Shown here: positions 31,633 to 39,941 of the stretch, piece by piece
How positions within the stretch are numbered: the first letter of the stretch is position 1
Layout: every line of letters begins with the position of its first letter
Source: Aliishimia sp045106335
GTDB taxonomy: Bacteria > Pseudomonadota > Alphaproteobacteria > Rhodobacterales > Rhodobacteraceae
DNA length: 40,534 nucleotides
Reading direction: 5' to 3'
Assembly: GCA_045106335.1 (NCBI GenBank)
Contig: JBGCEM010000026.1
Span: 1 to 40,534 of the forward strand
Position numbers and translations under genes: made by a program
The notes under the pieces: model-generated
Seen by the model: the letters and a program-made list of their open reading frames with translations, nothing else
Database searches by the model: none
What the model was told of the DNA's origin: nothing

Positions 31633-32835
31633 ATGGATTTCCTGTCTGCGACTCTGGCCCGCGTGAAACCGTCCCCCACAATTGCCGTGACCAACAAGGC
31701 CGCTGAATTGAAGCGCGCTGGCAAAGATGTCATCGGCCTTGGCGCGGGCGAGCCTGATTTTGACACGCCCCAGAACATCAAAGATGCCGCTGTTCAAGCG
31801 ATTGCGGATGGCAAGACGAAATACACGGGCGTCGATGGTATTCCTGAACTGAAGCAGGCGATTTGTGACAAGTTCAAACGGGACAATGGGCTGGATTACG
31901 TGCCTGCACAGGTGTCTGTTTCGGGTGGCGGCAAACAGGTGTTGTATAACGCCTTGATGGCCACACTGAATGAGGGAGACGAAGTTGTGATTCCGGCCCC
32001 CTATTGGGTCAGCTATCCCGACATGGTGTTGTTGGCGGGGGGCACACCCGTTGTAGCGCAAGCTTCCGTCCAAACCGGCTACAAACTGACCGCAGATCAA
32101 CTTGAGGCGGCGATTACGCCAAAGACAAAATGGTTTATCTTCAACTCACCCTCTAACCCGACCGGGGCAGGTTACACGTGGGACGAGTTGAAAGAGATCA
32201 CAGACGTGTTGATGCGCCACCCCCATGTTTGGGTCATGACGGATGATATGTATGAACATCTGGCCTATGGCGATTTTAAATTCTGCACACCGGCAGAGGT
32301 GGAACCGGCGCTTTATGACCGCACCTTGACGGTAAATGGTGTCTCTAAGGCTTATGCTATGACGGGTTGGCGCATTGGATACGCCGCAGGACCGGAACAT
32401 TTGATTGCAGCGATGCGCAAAGTGCAGAGCCAAAGCACATCAAACCCCTGCTCCATCAGCCAGTATGCCGCTGTGGAGGCCCTGAACGGTACACAGGATT
32501 TCATTCCTAAAAACAATGTGGTTTTCCAACGCCGCCGTGATTTGGTTGTCTCTATGCTCAACCAGACCAATGGCATCACCTGCCCAACGCCAGAGGGTGC
32601 GTTTTACGTCTACCCATCTATTGCTGGATGCATCGGCAAAACCGCGCCATCAGGCAAGCTGATTGATACGGACGAAGACTTTGCAACCGAACTCTTGGAA
32701 GCAGAAGGCGTGGCCGTGGTTTTTGGCGGTGCCTTTGGCATGAGCCCCAACTTTCGGGTCTCATACGCCACCTCAGATGAGGCCCTAGAGGAAGCCTGTT
32801 CTCGCATTCAACGCTTTTGCAACGCACTGCGCTGA
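31633..32835 (+). CDS. aspC: Aspartate aminotransferase, PLP fold type I (subgroup Ib)
   Basis: A 400-residue PLP-dependent transaminase. Visible hallmarks include GLGAGEPDFDTP, the NSPSNPTGAGYTWDEL loop (PLP/substrate Asn), the Schiff-base Lys in VSKAYAMTGWRIGYAAG, and the substrate-carboxylate Arg in MSPNFRVSYA. Subgroup Ib enzymes in this group interconvert aspartate and oxaloacetate and often act on prephenate as well. A typical start MDFLSATLARVKPSPTIAV is present, with a weak AAGAAG upstream. The stop overlaps the start of a small following gene (TGATG). Confidence 0.93.
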   Translation: MDFLSATLARVKPSPTIAVTNKAAELKRAGKDVIGLGAGEPDFDTPQNIKDAAVQAIADGKTKYTGVDGIPELKQAICDKFKRDNGLDYVPAQVSVSGGGKQVLYNALMATLNEGDEVVIPAPYWVSYPDMVLLAGGTPVVAQASVQTGYKLTADQLEAAITPKTKWFIFNSPSNPTGAGYTWDELKEITDVLMRHPHVWVMTDDMYEHLAYGDFKFCTPAEVEPALYDRTLTVNGVSKAYAMTGWRIGYAAGPEHLIAAMRKVQSQSTSNPCSISQYAAVEALNGTQDFIPKNNVVFQRRRDLVVSMLNQTNGITCPTPEGAFYVYPSIAGCIGKTAPSGKLIDTDEDFATELLEAEGVAVVFGGAFGMSPNFRVSYATSDEALEEACSRIQRFCNALR

Positions 32836-33218
32836 TGTCTTCGAATTTGTTTTTCAGGGTGCGAAAGAACGGTGTCGCCGTCTTTCGCGCTCTGAAAGAC
32901 ATTGAAACCCATCGCTTAGACCTGCGCCAAATCGCTGTGGTGAAAGAAGATACCGGCGATATGAAGCTCAAAGATCAGATCGAGTTGAGCGAAAGCGAAC
33001 GCGAGACGATCAATGCTTGGATCAAAGCGCGCCAAAGCAGCGACACGAACCAAGCGCGCGAAATTTCGGATCAGTTGAATATGGCGGCACAATGGATTCA
33101 AGCCGACGCCAGCGATGCCGAAATTGCCGAGGCTGAGGCCCGAATTTTAATGTCTATCCATGATCTCAGATCAACATTGGTGCGGCGACTCGCAAAAATC
33201 GCGCGCAAATCCTCCTAA
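32835..33218 (+). CDS. Small helical protein of unknown function
   Basis: 127 residues from the ATG at 32835, whose A is the last base of the aminotransferase stop. The protein is charged and helical: a basic N-terminus (LFFRVRKNGVAVFRALKD), then a predicted acidic helical region (SESERETINAWIKARQSS, DAEIAEAEARILMSIHDL) and a basic end. No signal peptide or membrane segment is seen. It is tightly coupled to the aminotransferase gene. I do not recognise a family. Confidence 0.68.
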   Translation: MSSNLFFRVRKNGVAVFRALKDIETHRLDLRQIAVVKEDTGDMKLKDQIELSESERETINAWIKARQSSDTNQAREISDQLNMAAQWIQADASDAEIAEAEARILMSIHDLRSTLVRRLAKIARKSS

Positions 33219-33296
33219 AGCCAGCCGACCACAATCGCCTTGAGGCACCTGCGCTTGGATGCAAATCTGCACTTTACGTGGAATCAGGAGGATGTG

Positions 33297-35330
33297 ATGG
33301 GCGTGATGGAAATTTCGAGCTTTGCGGAAGGGAAATGGTTCAAACCTTCTGGCCCCATTCGCCAAGTCTATTCAGCCGTCACCGGGGTGGAAATCGGCAA
33401 AACGGGTTCTGGCGATTTGGATTTCGCGGCCATGCGGGATTACGCAATTACAAAGGGCGGCGCGCAATTGCGTCAACTGACGTTTCATGAGCGCGCCAAA
33501 CGGCTAAAGGCGCTTGCGATTTATCTAAACGAGCGCCGCGACGCGCTTTATCAGCTGTCTTACATGACCGGCTCTACCAAAATGGACAGCATGGTCGATA
33601 TTGATGGCGGGATCGGCACGCTTTTTGTCTATGCTTCCAAGGGCCGCAAAGAGATGCCTGATGGGGATGTTTATGTGGATGGCGAGCTGGAAGTTCTGTC
33701 AAAAACCGGCAGCTTTCAGGGGCTCCATTTTGCGACACCTTTGCTTGGTGTTTCGGTTCACATCAATGCGTTTAATTTTCCGGTCTGGGGCATGCTCGAA
33801 AAGCTGGCCCCCTGCCTGCTCGCGGGTATGCCAGCCATTGTGAAACCAGCAACAGACACCAGTTACCTAACCCAAGCCTGTTTTCGCATCATGATCGAAA
33901 GCGGCATTTTCCCAGAGGGTTCCATCCAACTCATCGTGGGCAGCACTGGCAATTTGCTCGATCTTTTGGATTGTCAGGACACGGTTGGGTTTACCGGCTC
34001 GGCCGACACCGCGCTTAAACTCCGCTCTAATCCTACACTTCTAGCGAATTCCGTGCGCTTTGTGGCGGAACAAGACAGCCTGAACGCATCTATTTTGGCC
34101 CCAGATTGCGCAGCCAGCGCCGATGAGCGCCGCATCTTCACCAAAGAGGTCGTGCGCGAAATGACTGTGAAAGCAGGGCAAAAATGCACGGCCATTCGGC
34201 GTATCATTGTTCCCAAGGCACAGCTAGACACGGTGATAACCGAAATATCTGAAAGCCTTGCGAAAATCACCATTGGCGATCCTGAGCGCGAAGATGTGCG
34301 CATGGGCGCTCTTGCTTCACAAGCGCAACGCCGCGATGTGCAAAGCAAAATCGATCTGATTGCTGCGGAAACCGAAATGGTTTTTGGCGCGCGTGACAGC
34401 GTGGCGACCTTGGGCGACGGGACAGCGGATGGTGCCTTTCAATCGCCCGTTCTGTTCCACTGCAAAGATCCCGCGAATGCCACCGCCATTCACAAGAACG
34501 AGGCCTTTGGCCCCGTGGCAACCGTCATGGCCTATGAGGATATGTCAGAAGCGATTGAGCTGGCCAACAAAGGCGGCGGTTCACTTGTGGCCTCTGTTGT
34601 GACCAAAGATGCCAGCCTTGCCAAAACCATTCTGCGCCAAGCCGGTCCCTATCACGGACGTCTCTATTTCAACTCAACCATGTCTGCGCGCGAGGCAACA
34701 GGTCACGGTGCCCCGATGCCCCATATGATCCATGGTGGACCGGGGCGTGCTGGTGGCGGTGAAGAATTGGGCGGCATCCGCGCGGTCAAACACTATATGC
34801 AAACCCTCGCGGTTCAAGGCAGCCCTGACATTCTAAGCGGCATTGCCGGTCAATGGATTCCCGGTGCCACCGAAACCCCGGCCCCAGCACATCCCTTCAC
34901 GCGCAATTTTCACGACCTGTCGATTGGCGAGACGCTGACCACCGAGCCGCGCGAAATCACGATGGCGGATATTGAACATTTCGCAGAGTTCACAGGCGAT
35001 ACATTCTACGCCCATCTCGATGAAGAGGCCGCCAAGGCCAATCCCTTCTTCCCCGGTCGCGTAGCCCATGGTTATCTGCTGCTCTCCTTTGCCGCTGGCC
35101 TGTTTGTGCAACCGGACCCCGGCCCGGTTCTTGCTAATACCGGTCTGAATGCGTTGTCCTTTCAAAAACCTGTCTCACCGGGGGATCACATCCATGTGCG
35201 TCTCGTGGTTGCGCGCAAAACCCAACGCACAGCGGAATATGGACAGGTTGCGTGGCATGTGACGCTCTTTAATCAAGACGCTGAAACCTGCGCGACCTAT
35301 GAACTACTCACCATGAACGCCTATGCCTAA
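33297..35330 (+). CDS. paaZ: Bifunctional oxepin-CoA hydrolase / aldehyde dehydrogenase PaaZ
   Basis: 677 residues from the ATG at 33297, with AGGAGG five bases upstream. The N-terminal aldehyde dehydrogenase half has the active-site Cys in KAGQKCTAIRRI and the general-base Glu in FVAEQDSLNAS, both intact. The C-terminal MaoC-type hydratase half (from about residue 530) has FTGDTFYAHLDEEAAK with the catalytic Asp and His, and FPGRVAHGYLLLSF. PaaZ opens the oxepin-CoA ring and oxidises the resulting semialdehyde. Both catalytic halves look functional, so it is a catabolic PaaZ rather than the dehydrogenase-deficient kind reported for tropodithietate producers. It overlaps paaX by 8 bases. Confidence 0.94.
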   Translation: MGVMEISSFAEGKWFKPSGPIRQVYSAVTGVEIGKTGSGDLDFAAMRDYAITKGGAQLRQLTFHERAKRLKALAIYLNERRDALYQLSYMTGSTKMDSMVDIDGGIGTLFVYASKGRKEMPDGDVYVDGELEVLSKTGSFQGLHFATPLLGVSVHINAFNFPVWGMLEKLAPCLLAGMPAIVKPATDTSYLTQACFRIMIESGIFPEGSIQLIVGSTGNLLDLLDCQDTVGFTGSADTALKLRSNPTLLANSVRFVAEQDSLNASILAPDCAASADERRIFTKEVVREMTVKAGQKCTAIRRIIVPKAQLDTVITEISESLAKITIGDPEREDVRMGALASQAQRRDVQSKIDLIAAETEMVFGARDSVATLGDGTADGAFQSPVLFHCKDPANATAIHKNEAFGPVATVMAYEDMSEAIELANKGGGSLVASVVTKDASLAKTILRQAGPYHGRLYFNSTMSAREATGHGAPMPHMIHGGPGRAGGGEELGGIRAVKHYMQTLAVQGSPDILSGIAGQWIPGATETPAPAHPFTRNFHDLSIGETLTTEPREITMADIEHFAEFTGDTFYAHLDEEAAKANPFFPGRVAHGYLLLSFAAGLFVQPDPGPVLANTGLNALSFQKPVSPGDHIHVRLVVARKTQRTAEYGQVAWHVTLFNQDAETCATYELLTMNAYA

Positions 35331-36126
35331 GCTTGCGCCCGCCGTGCAGCCCTTTGTAGATGCCCTACACAAGACCGGGCGGCCACGGGTCTGGTCCATG
35401 GTGGTGACGATTTTTGGCGATGCGGTTTTACATCGCGGCGGGCGTATTTCAGTACAAGACCTACAATCCCTCACCGAGCCAATGCAAATCAGCGAAGGCA
35501 GCTTGCGCACCGCCATATCCCGCCTCGCTTCAGAGGGGTGGTTGATCGGAGAACGTGTTGGGCGCAACAGTTTTTACAGCCTCAGTGACGACGCCAAAAA
35601 GCAGACACAAGCCGCAGCACATCAGATCTATCGCACCCCAGCGCTTGATCCGGCCCCGTCTTGGGTGCTCGGGATTGGCGATGCGACACTTCCAAAAGGC
35701 GCGATTAAACTGACCAAGCAGGTTTCTGCTTGGACAAAGGCTAGAAATGCCGATGCAAACCACCCTGATCTCCTGATCATTGATGGAAAAATCGAACAAT
35801 TACCCGACTGGGTGTCTGACGCGATCGTCCCAAACAATCGAACCAGCCAGATCAAAGAACTATGCACCCTGCTTACCCCGCTAAAGGATTTCGACCTTCC
35901 CGCCCATGACGCATTGGTTTTGCGCTCTCTCTTAATCCACTTTTGGCGGCGCATCGCGCTTGGAATTCCCGATCTCGCCTATGACCTCATGCCAAAGGAC
36001 TGGATCGCACGGGACTGTCATCAATATGTTGCCCATAGCTATCAAGCCTTATTAGCCGCCTCTGAACAAGCGCTCCCAGACTTGCCCGTGGGTTCACACA
36101 AGATCGAACATAGACTTCAATCCTAA
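35323..36126 (+). CDS. paaX: PaaX-family transcriptional repressor
   Basis: 267 residues. The N-terminal winged helix includes RPRVWSMVVTIFGDAV and the recognition region ISEGSLRTAISRLASEGWL, followed by the PaaX C-terminal domain with RIALGIPDLAYDLMPKDWIARD. PaaX represses phenylacetate genes and is released by phenylacetyl-CoA. It starts within the last 8 bases of paaZ and is followed by the paaA promoter region at 36127-36197, where it probably binds. No GC-rich terminator separates it from paaA. Confidence 0.93.
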   Translation: MPKLAPAVQPFVDALHKTGRPRVWSMVVTIFGDAVLHRGGRISVQDLQSLTEPMQISEGSLRTAISRLASEGWLIGERVGRNSFYSLSDDAKKQTQAAAHQIYRTPALDPAPSWVLGIGDATLPKGAIKLTKQVSAWTKARNADANHPDLLIIDGKIEQLPDWVSDAIVPNNRTSQIKELCTLLTPLKDFDLPAHDALVLRSLLIHFWRRIALGIPDLAYDLMPKDWIARDCHQYVAHSYQALLAASEQALPDLPVGSHKIEHRLQS

Positions 36127-36141
36127 ACATTACCATTTTCA

Positions 36142-36170
36142 TTGATTTTTAAAATTTCGTAACATATCAT
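36142..36170 (+). promoter_or_regulatory. Candidate promoter for paaABCDE
   Basis: TTGATT (36142-36147) and TATCAT (36165-36170, five of six to consensus) with a 17-base spacer. The predicted leader to the ATG at 36198 is only about 20 bases. The region is AT-rich and stands out from its surroundings; it overlaps the likely operator for PaaX. A perfect operator palindrome was not found. Confidence 0.6.
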
Positions 36171-36197
36171 CAGGGAAACCAAAACCGGAGTTCACAC

Positions 36198-37181
36198 ATG
36201 TATTCTCAAGGCCTCATTGGTGCAGATACACAAACCGAAGAAACGCCGGAATTTTTGGCCGCCTTTCAAGCGCGCATAGATGCGGATGAAAAGATCGAGC
36301 CAAATGACCCCATGCCCATGGGGTATCGCAAAACTCTGATCCGTCAAATCGGTCAGCACGCCCATTCTGAAATTGTCGGTATGTTGCCTGAGGGAAATTG
36401 GATCACCCGCGCCCCAACCCTGCGCCGCAAGGCGGCCCTTTTGGCCAAGGTTCAGGACGAAGGTGGCCACGGGCTTTATCTTTATTCTGCCGCTGAAACC
36501 CTTGGGGTCAGCCGCAAACAAATGACCGAAGAATTGCTTGATGGGCGGGCCAAATATTCCTCCATCTTTAACTACCCGACACCGACTTGGGCAGATATCG
36601 GCGCGATTGGCTGGCTGGTGGATGGTGCTGCAATTATGAACCAAATCCCACTTTGCCGTTGTTCCTATGGACCCTATGCACGCGCGATGATCCGGGTCTG
36701 CAAAGAAGAAAGCTTTCACCAGCGTCAGGGTTATGAAATCATGATCAAACTGGCACAAGGCTCACAAGAGCAAAAGGATATGGCCCAGGACGCTCTGAAC
36801 CGGCTTTGGTGGCCTGTTCTGATGATGTTTGGCCCACATGACTCCGACAGCACCAATTCTGATCAATCCATGGCGTGGAAGATCAAGCGCTTCACCAATG
36901 ACGAGCTGCGTCAAAAATTTGTCGACGCCACAATCCCACAAGTCGAATATCTCGGCCTCAGCGTGCCGGACCCGGATCTCAAATGGAATGACGAGAAACA
37001 GGGTTATGATTTTGGCGCATTGGACTGGGATGAGTTTTGGCGCGTTGTCAAAGGTGGCGGCATGATGAACCGGGATCGTATCAAAGCCCGCAAAAAAGCG
37101 TGGGAAGACGGTGAATGGGTGCGCGAAGCGGCCCTTGCACATGCTCAAAAACGTAAAGCCCGCAAAATCGCTGCTGAATAA
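36198..37181 (+). CDS. paaA: Phenylacetyl-CoA 1,2-epoxidase, catalytic subunit PaaA
   Basis: 327 residues, the normal length. A non-heme diiron ferritin-like fold. Diiron ligand motifs are EGGHGLYLYSAAE (Glu and His) and KEESFHQRQGYE (Glu and His), plus an early HAHSEIVGM segment. The CCGGAG ribosome-binding site is seven bases before the ATG. It forms the catalytic PaaAC core that adds one oxygen of O2 to phenylacetyl-CoA to give the ring-1,2-epoxide. It heads the paaABCDE operon. Confidence 0.96.
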   Translation: MYSQGLIGADTQTEETPEFLAAFQARIDADEKIEPNDPMPMGYRKTLIRQIGQHAHSEIVGMLPEGNWITRAPTLRRKAALLAKVQDEGGHGLYLYSAAETLGVSRKQMTEELLDGRAKYSSIFNYPTPTWADIGAIGWLVDGAAIMNQIPLCRCSYGPYARAMIRVCKEESFHQRQGYEIMIKLAQGSQEQKDMAQDALNRLWWPVLMMFGPHDSDSTNSDQSMAWKIKRFTNDELRQKFVDATIPQVEYLGLSVPDPDLKWNDEKQGYDFGALDWDEFWRVVKGGGMMNRDRIKARKKAWEDGEWVREAALAHAQKRKARKIAAE

Positions 37182-37202
37182 TCCCCCCACAGGAGACAGG
37201 TA

Positions 37203-37487
37203 ATGTCCGACGAAATCCCCCTTTGGGAAGTCTTTATTCGCCCCCGCAACGGCCTTGCCCATCGCCATTGCGGCTCACTTCATGCGAGCGACGCTGAAAT
37301 GGCCTTGCAAGCGGCGCGCGATGTTTATACGCGCCGCGGCGAAGGTCTGTCGGTTTGGGTCGTGCCCTCTTCGGCCATCTCCGCCTCTGATCCTGCAGGC
37401 AAGGCGGAAAATTTCGAGCCCAATGCTGAAAAAGTCTATCGCCATCCAACCTTTTACGACATCCCCGATGAAGTCGGGCATATGTAA
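37203..37487 (+). CDS. paaB: Phenylacetyl-CoA epoxidase subunit PaaB
   Basis: 94 residues. The protein begins with IPLWEVFIRPRNGLAHRHCGSLHA, the family signature, followed by AARDVYTRRGEG and a conserved end. PaaB connects PaaAC dimers in the epoxidase complex. A GGAGACAGGT upstream of the ATG gives a good ribosome-binding site. The stop shares bases with the paaC start (TAATG). Confidence 0.95.
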   Translation: MSDEIPLWEVFIRPRNGLAHRHCGSLHASDAEMALQAARDVYTRRGEGLSVWVVPSSAISASDPAGKAENFEPNAEKVYRHPTFYDIPDEVGHM

Positions 37488-38239
37488 TGTCAGATGCACA
37501 TTTCACCCTGTTGCTGCGTTTGGCAGACGATCATCTGATCCTTGGCCACCGTTTGTCTGAATGGTGCGGTCATGCGCCGATGCTCGAAGAAGACCTGTCG
37601 CTGCCTAATATCGCGCTTGATCTGATCGGTCAGTCCCGCGCACTTTACACCCATGCAGGCGAAATAGAGGGAAAAGGGCGCGATGAAGACGCGCTTGCCT
37701 ATCTGCGCCATGAACGTGGATATGCAAACGCATTGATATGCGAACGCCCCAATGGGGATTTTGGGCATACAATGCTGCGTCAGCTCTATTTTTCACTGTT
37801 CATGGAACAATTCTGGCAAGGCTGTGCGCAATCAAGCGACAAAACCCTGTCAGACATTGCCAACAAGGCGATCAAAGAAACCACCTATCATATACGCCAC
37901 TCCGCTGAATGGGTGATCCGTCTTGGCGATGGAACCCAAGAAAGCCATGAGCGCATGAAAGAGGCCCTAGACGATCTTGCCCCCTATCTAGGTGAGTTGT
38001 TTGAAAGCGATGAGACGACAAAAGCATGGGCAAAAGCGGGCCTTGCCCCTGATCCAAGCGATCTTTGCGCGGCTTGGGAACAGGCTTTGGCCCCTATTTT
38101 GGACGAAGCAACCCTTGGCCCCGTGAGCGTGACAACCGCAATCACTGGCGGGCGCGCGGGCAAACATACCGAAGATATGGGTCACCTTTTGTCAGATCTT
38201 CAATACATCCAACGCACCCATCCGGGGCAGACATGGTGA
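37487..38239 (+). CDS. paaC: Phenylacetyl-CoA epoxidase structural subunit PaaC
   Basis: 250 residues, ferritin-like and homologous to PaaA but without active-site iron in characterised examples. Visible segments include RLADDHLILGHRLSEWCGHAP, DLIGQSRALYTHAGEIEG and KETTYHIRHSAEWVIRLGDG. It forms the stable heterodimer with PaaA. The start overlaps the paaB stop and its own stop lies inside the start of paaD. Confidence 0.95.
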   Translation: MSDAHFTLLLRLADDHLILGHRLSEWCGHAPMLEEDLSLPNIALDLIGQSRALYTHAGEIEGKGRDEDALAYLRHERGYANALICERPNGDFGHTMLRQLYFSLFMEQFWQGCAQSSDKTLSDIANKAIKETTYHIRHSAEWVIRLGDGTQESHERMKEALDDLAPYLGELFESDETTKAWAKAGLAPDPSDLCAAWEQALAPILDEATLGPVSVTTAITGGRAGKHTEDMGHLLSDLQYIQRTHPGQTW

Positions 38240-38724
38240 TCACCGATCTCAGCCAAGCTGAGGCCTATGCCGCTGCAGCCGCAGTGCCCGATCCCGAAAT
38301 CCCTGTCCTCACGATAGAAGATCTAGGGATATTGCGCGACGTCACGCTTTTGGACGGCAAAGCTACAGTCGAACTGGCCCCCACCTATACCGGCTGTCCG
38401 GCGGTTCTGGCAATTGAGCTTTCTGTCGAAACCGCCCTGCGCGATGCTGGCTTTGATCCCGTGATCAAACGCGTGATTTCCCCCCCTTGGACAACCGATT
38501 GGATCACCGATGAGGGTCGCGAAAAACTGCGGGCTTATGGAATTGCACCGCCTCAGAAGGCCGCCAACTCACCGCGGGCACTCTTTGGCGAAACGCAAGT
38601 GACTTGCCCGCGCTGCGCCTCCACCAACACAACCCGCATCTCCGAATTCGGCTCCACCGCCTGCAAAGCGCTTTATCGCTGCGATGCCTGCGCGGAACCC
38701 TTCGATTATTTTAAGTGTATCTGA
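38233..38724 (+). CDS. paaD: Epoxidase maturation protein PaaD (MIP18/DUF59 family)
   Basis: 163 residues from the ATG at 38233, overlapping the paaC stop by seven bases (an in-frame GTG at 38236 is an alternative). The N-terminal DUF59 domain has AVPDPEIPVLTIEDLGILRDV and the YTGCPAVLAIE segment. The C-terminal zinc-like part has CPRC and CDAC pairs, in TCPRCASTNT and RCDACAEPFDYFKC. PaaD is thought to help mature the iron centres of the epoxidase or reductase. Its stop overlaps paaE (TGATG). Confidence 0.93.
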   Translation: MVITDLSQAEAYAAAAAVPDPEIPVLTIEDLGILRDVTLLDGKATVELAPTYTGCPAVLAIELSVETALRDAGFDPVIKRVISPPWTTDWITDEGREKLRAYGIAPPQKAANSPRALFGETQVTCPRCASTNTTRISEFGSTACKALYRCDACAEPFDYFKCI

Positions 38725-39791
38725 TGGCCGCTCCACGTTTTCACCAACTCACCCTCAAATCCGTTGATCAAGACACGGATGACGCGGTGCGTCTCACCTT
38801 TGACATTCCCGCCACTCTTGCAGCGGATTACGCCTTCACCCCCGGTCAATATCTGACCTTGCGCAGTGAGATTGATGGCCAAGACACGCGCCGCTCCTAC
38901 TCGATCTGTAGCGCGATTGGCGAAGATTTATCGGTGGGCGTTAAGGCTATTGAGGGTGGCCTCTTCTCCAATCATGCCTTGACGCTGAAACCCGGTGACA
39001 GCCTTGATGTGATGACCCCGCAAGGTCGTTTCATGGCGCCTATTGGCGGCAAACACGACTATCTTTTGCTGGCGGCTGGTTCGGGTATCACCCCCATTCT
39101 GTCCATTGCCAAATCAGTGCTAGAGGGTGAACCTGACAGTACCATCACGCTGGCATACGCCAATCGCACAACCGATTCTGTGATGTTTCGCGAAGAGATC
39201 GAAGATCTCAAGGATCGCTTCATCACCCGTTTTCTGCTGACCCATGTGATGGACGAAGAGGCCCAAGACATTGAGCTTTTTAATGGCCGTCTAGATCGCG
39301 AGAAACTCGAAACCTTGCGCATCCGGGGCCTGATTGATCCAGCGCGCTATACTGCTATTTATATTTGCGGCCCCCAGCCTATGATTGATGCCGCAAGCGA
39401 AGCATTGCTGGCAATGGATGTCCCCCAAGAGCGTCTTAAGTTTGAGCTTTTCACACCCTCAACACCCCTGCGAACGGCTGGCGAAGCAAAAAAAGCGCGT
39501 GTTTCGAAAATAGGTGCAGAGGTAGAGGTGATCCTAGACGGGGCGAGCCGGAAATTCGCGCTTGAACCGGGTGAAGAGATGGTCAGTGCCGCCGCACGCG
39601 CCGGTCTTGAAATCCCCTATTCCTGCAACAACGGCATGTGCGCGACCTGTCGATGTAAGCTCGCGGTGGGCACTGCAGAAATGGCCCAAAACTTTTCGCT
39701 CGAGCCTTGGGAGACGGAGGCAGGCTTTATCCTTGCCTGTCAAACGCGCCCGACCTCGGATCGGATTGTGCTGGATTTTGACGCGGTCTGA
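38724..39791 (+). CDS. paaE: Epoxidase reductase PaaE
   Basis: 355 residues from the ATG at 38724, within the paaD stop. Domains follow the usual order: an FAD domain with RRSYSICSA, an NAD domain with LLLAAGSGITPILSI and CGPQPMIDAA, and a C-terminal plant-type [2Fe-2S] ferredoxin domain with CNNGMCATCRCKL and a last Cys in LACQTRP. It passes electrons from NADPH to the PaaA diiron centre. It is the last recognisable gene of the operon. Downstream enzymes paaF, paaG, paaH, paaJ and the ligase paaK are not in the window. Confidence 0.95.
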   Translation: MAAPRFHQLTLKSVDQDTDDAVRLTFDIPATLAADYAFTPGQYLTLRSEIDGQDTRRSYSICSAIGEDLSVGVKAIEGGLFSNHALTLKPGDSLDVMTPQGRFMAPIGGKHDYLLLAAGSGITPILSIAKSVLEGEPDSTITLAYANRTTDSVMFREEIEDLKDRFITRFLLTHVMDEEAQDIELFNGRLDREKLETLRIRGLIDPARYTAIYICGPQPMIDAASEALLAMDVPQERLKFELFTPSTPLRTAGEAKKARVSKIGAEVEVILDGASRKFALEPGEEMVSAAARAGLEIPYSCNNGMCATCRCKLAVGTAEMAQNFSLEPWETEAGFILACQTRPTSDRIVLDFDAV

Positions 39792-39832
39792 TTGCGCAAC
39801 GTCCCCTAGCTCTACCTTATCCTGACAAACAC

Positions 39833-39905
39833 AGGGGCGTGGCTCAGGGGTAAAGCGTCTGCTTTTCCCGCTCTGAATGTCGCACGTTCGAATTTCGTCA
39901 TTCGC
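39833..39905 (+). pseudogene. Decayed tRNA-Gly-like sequence
   Basis: The stretch keeps the order of an alphaproteobacterial tRNA-Gly: GGCTCAGGGGTAAAGC (D arm), TCTGCTT with nearby CCC (anticodon arm), AATGTCGC and a TTCGAAT T-loop. However, the acceptor arms hardly pair (AGGGGCG against CATTCGC), the anticodon stem is broken by extra bases, and the T stem is mispaired, so it cannot be functional. No CCA end. Best read as a tRNA remnant, 41 bases after paaE. The match was made from memory of tRNA-Gly sequences. Confidence 0.6.
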
Positions 39906-39941
39906 TTAAGGCGCGTTAACGCGATGGCCCAAATAGGACGC

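Noticed and set aside
39833..39905. Functional tRNA-Gly
   Set aside because: Acceptor, anticodon and T stems do not pair and the anticodon arm has extra bases.
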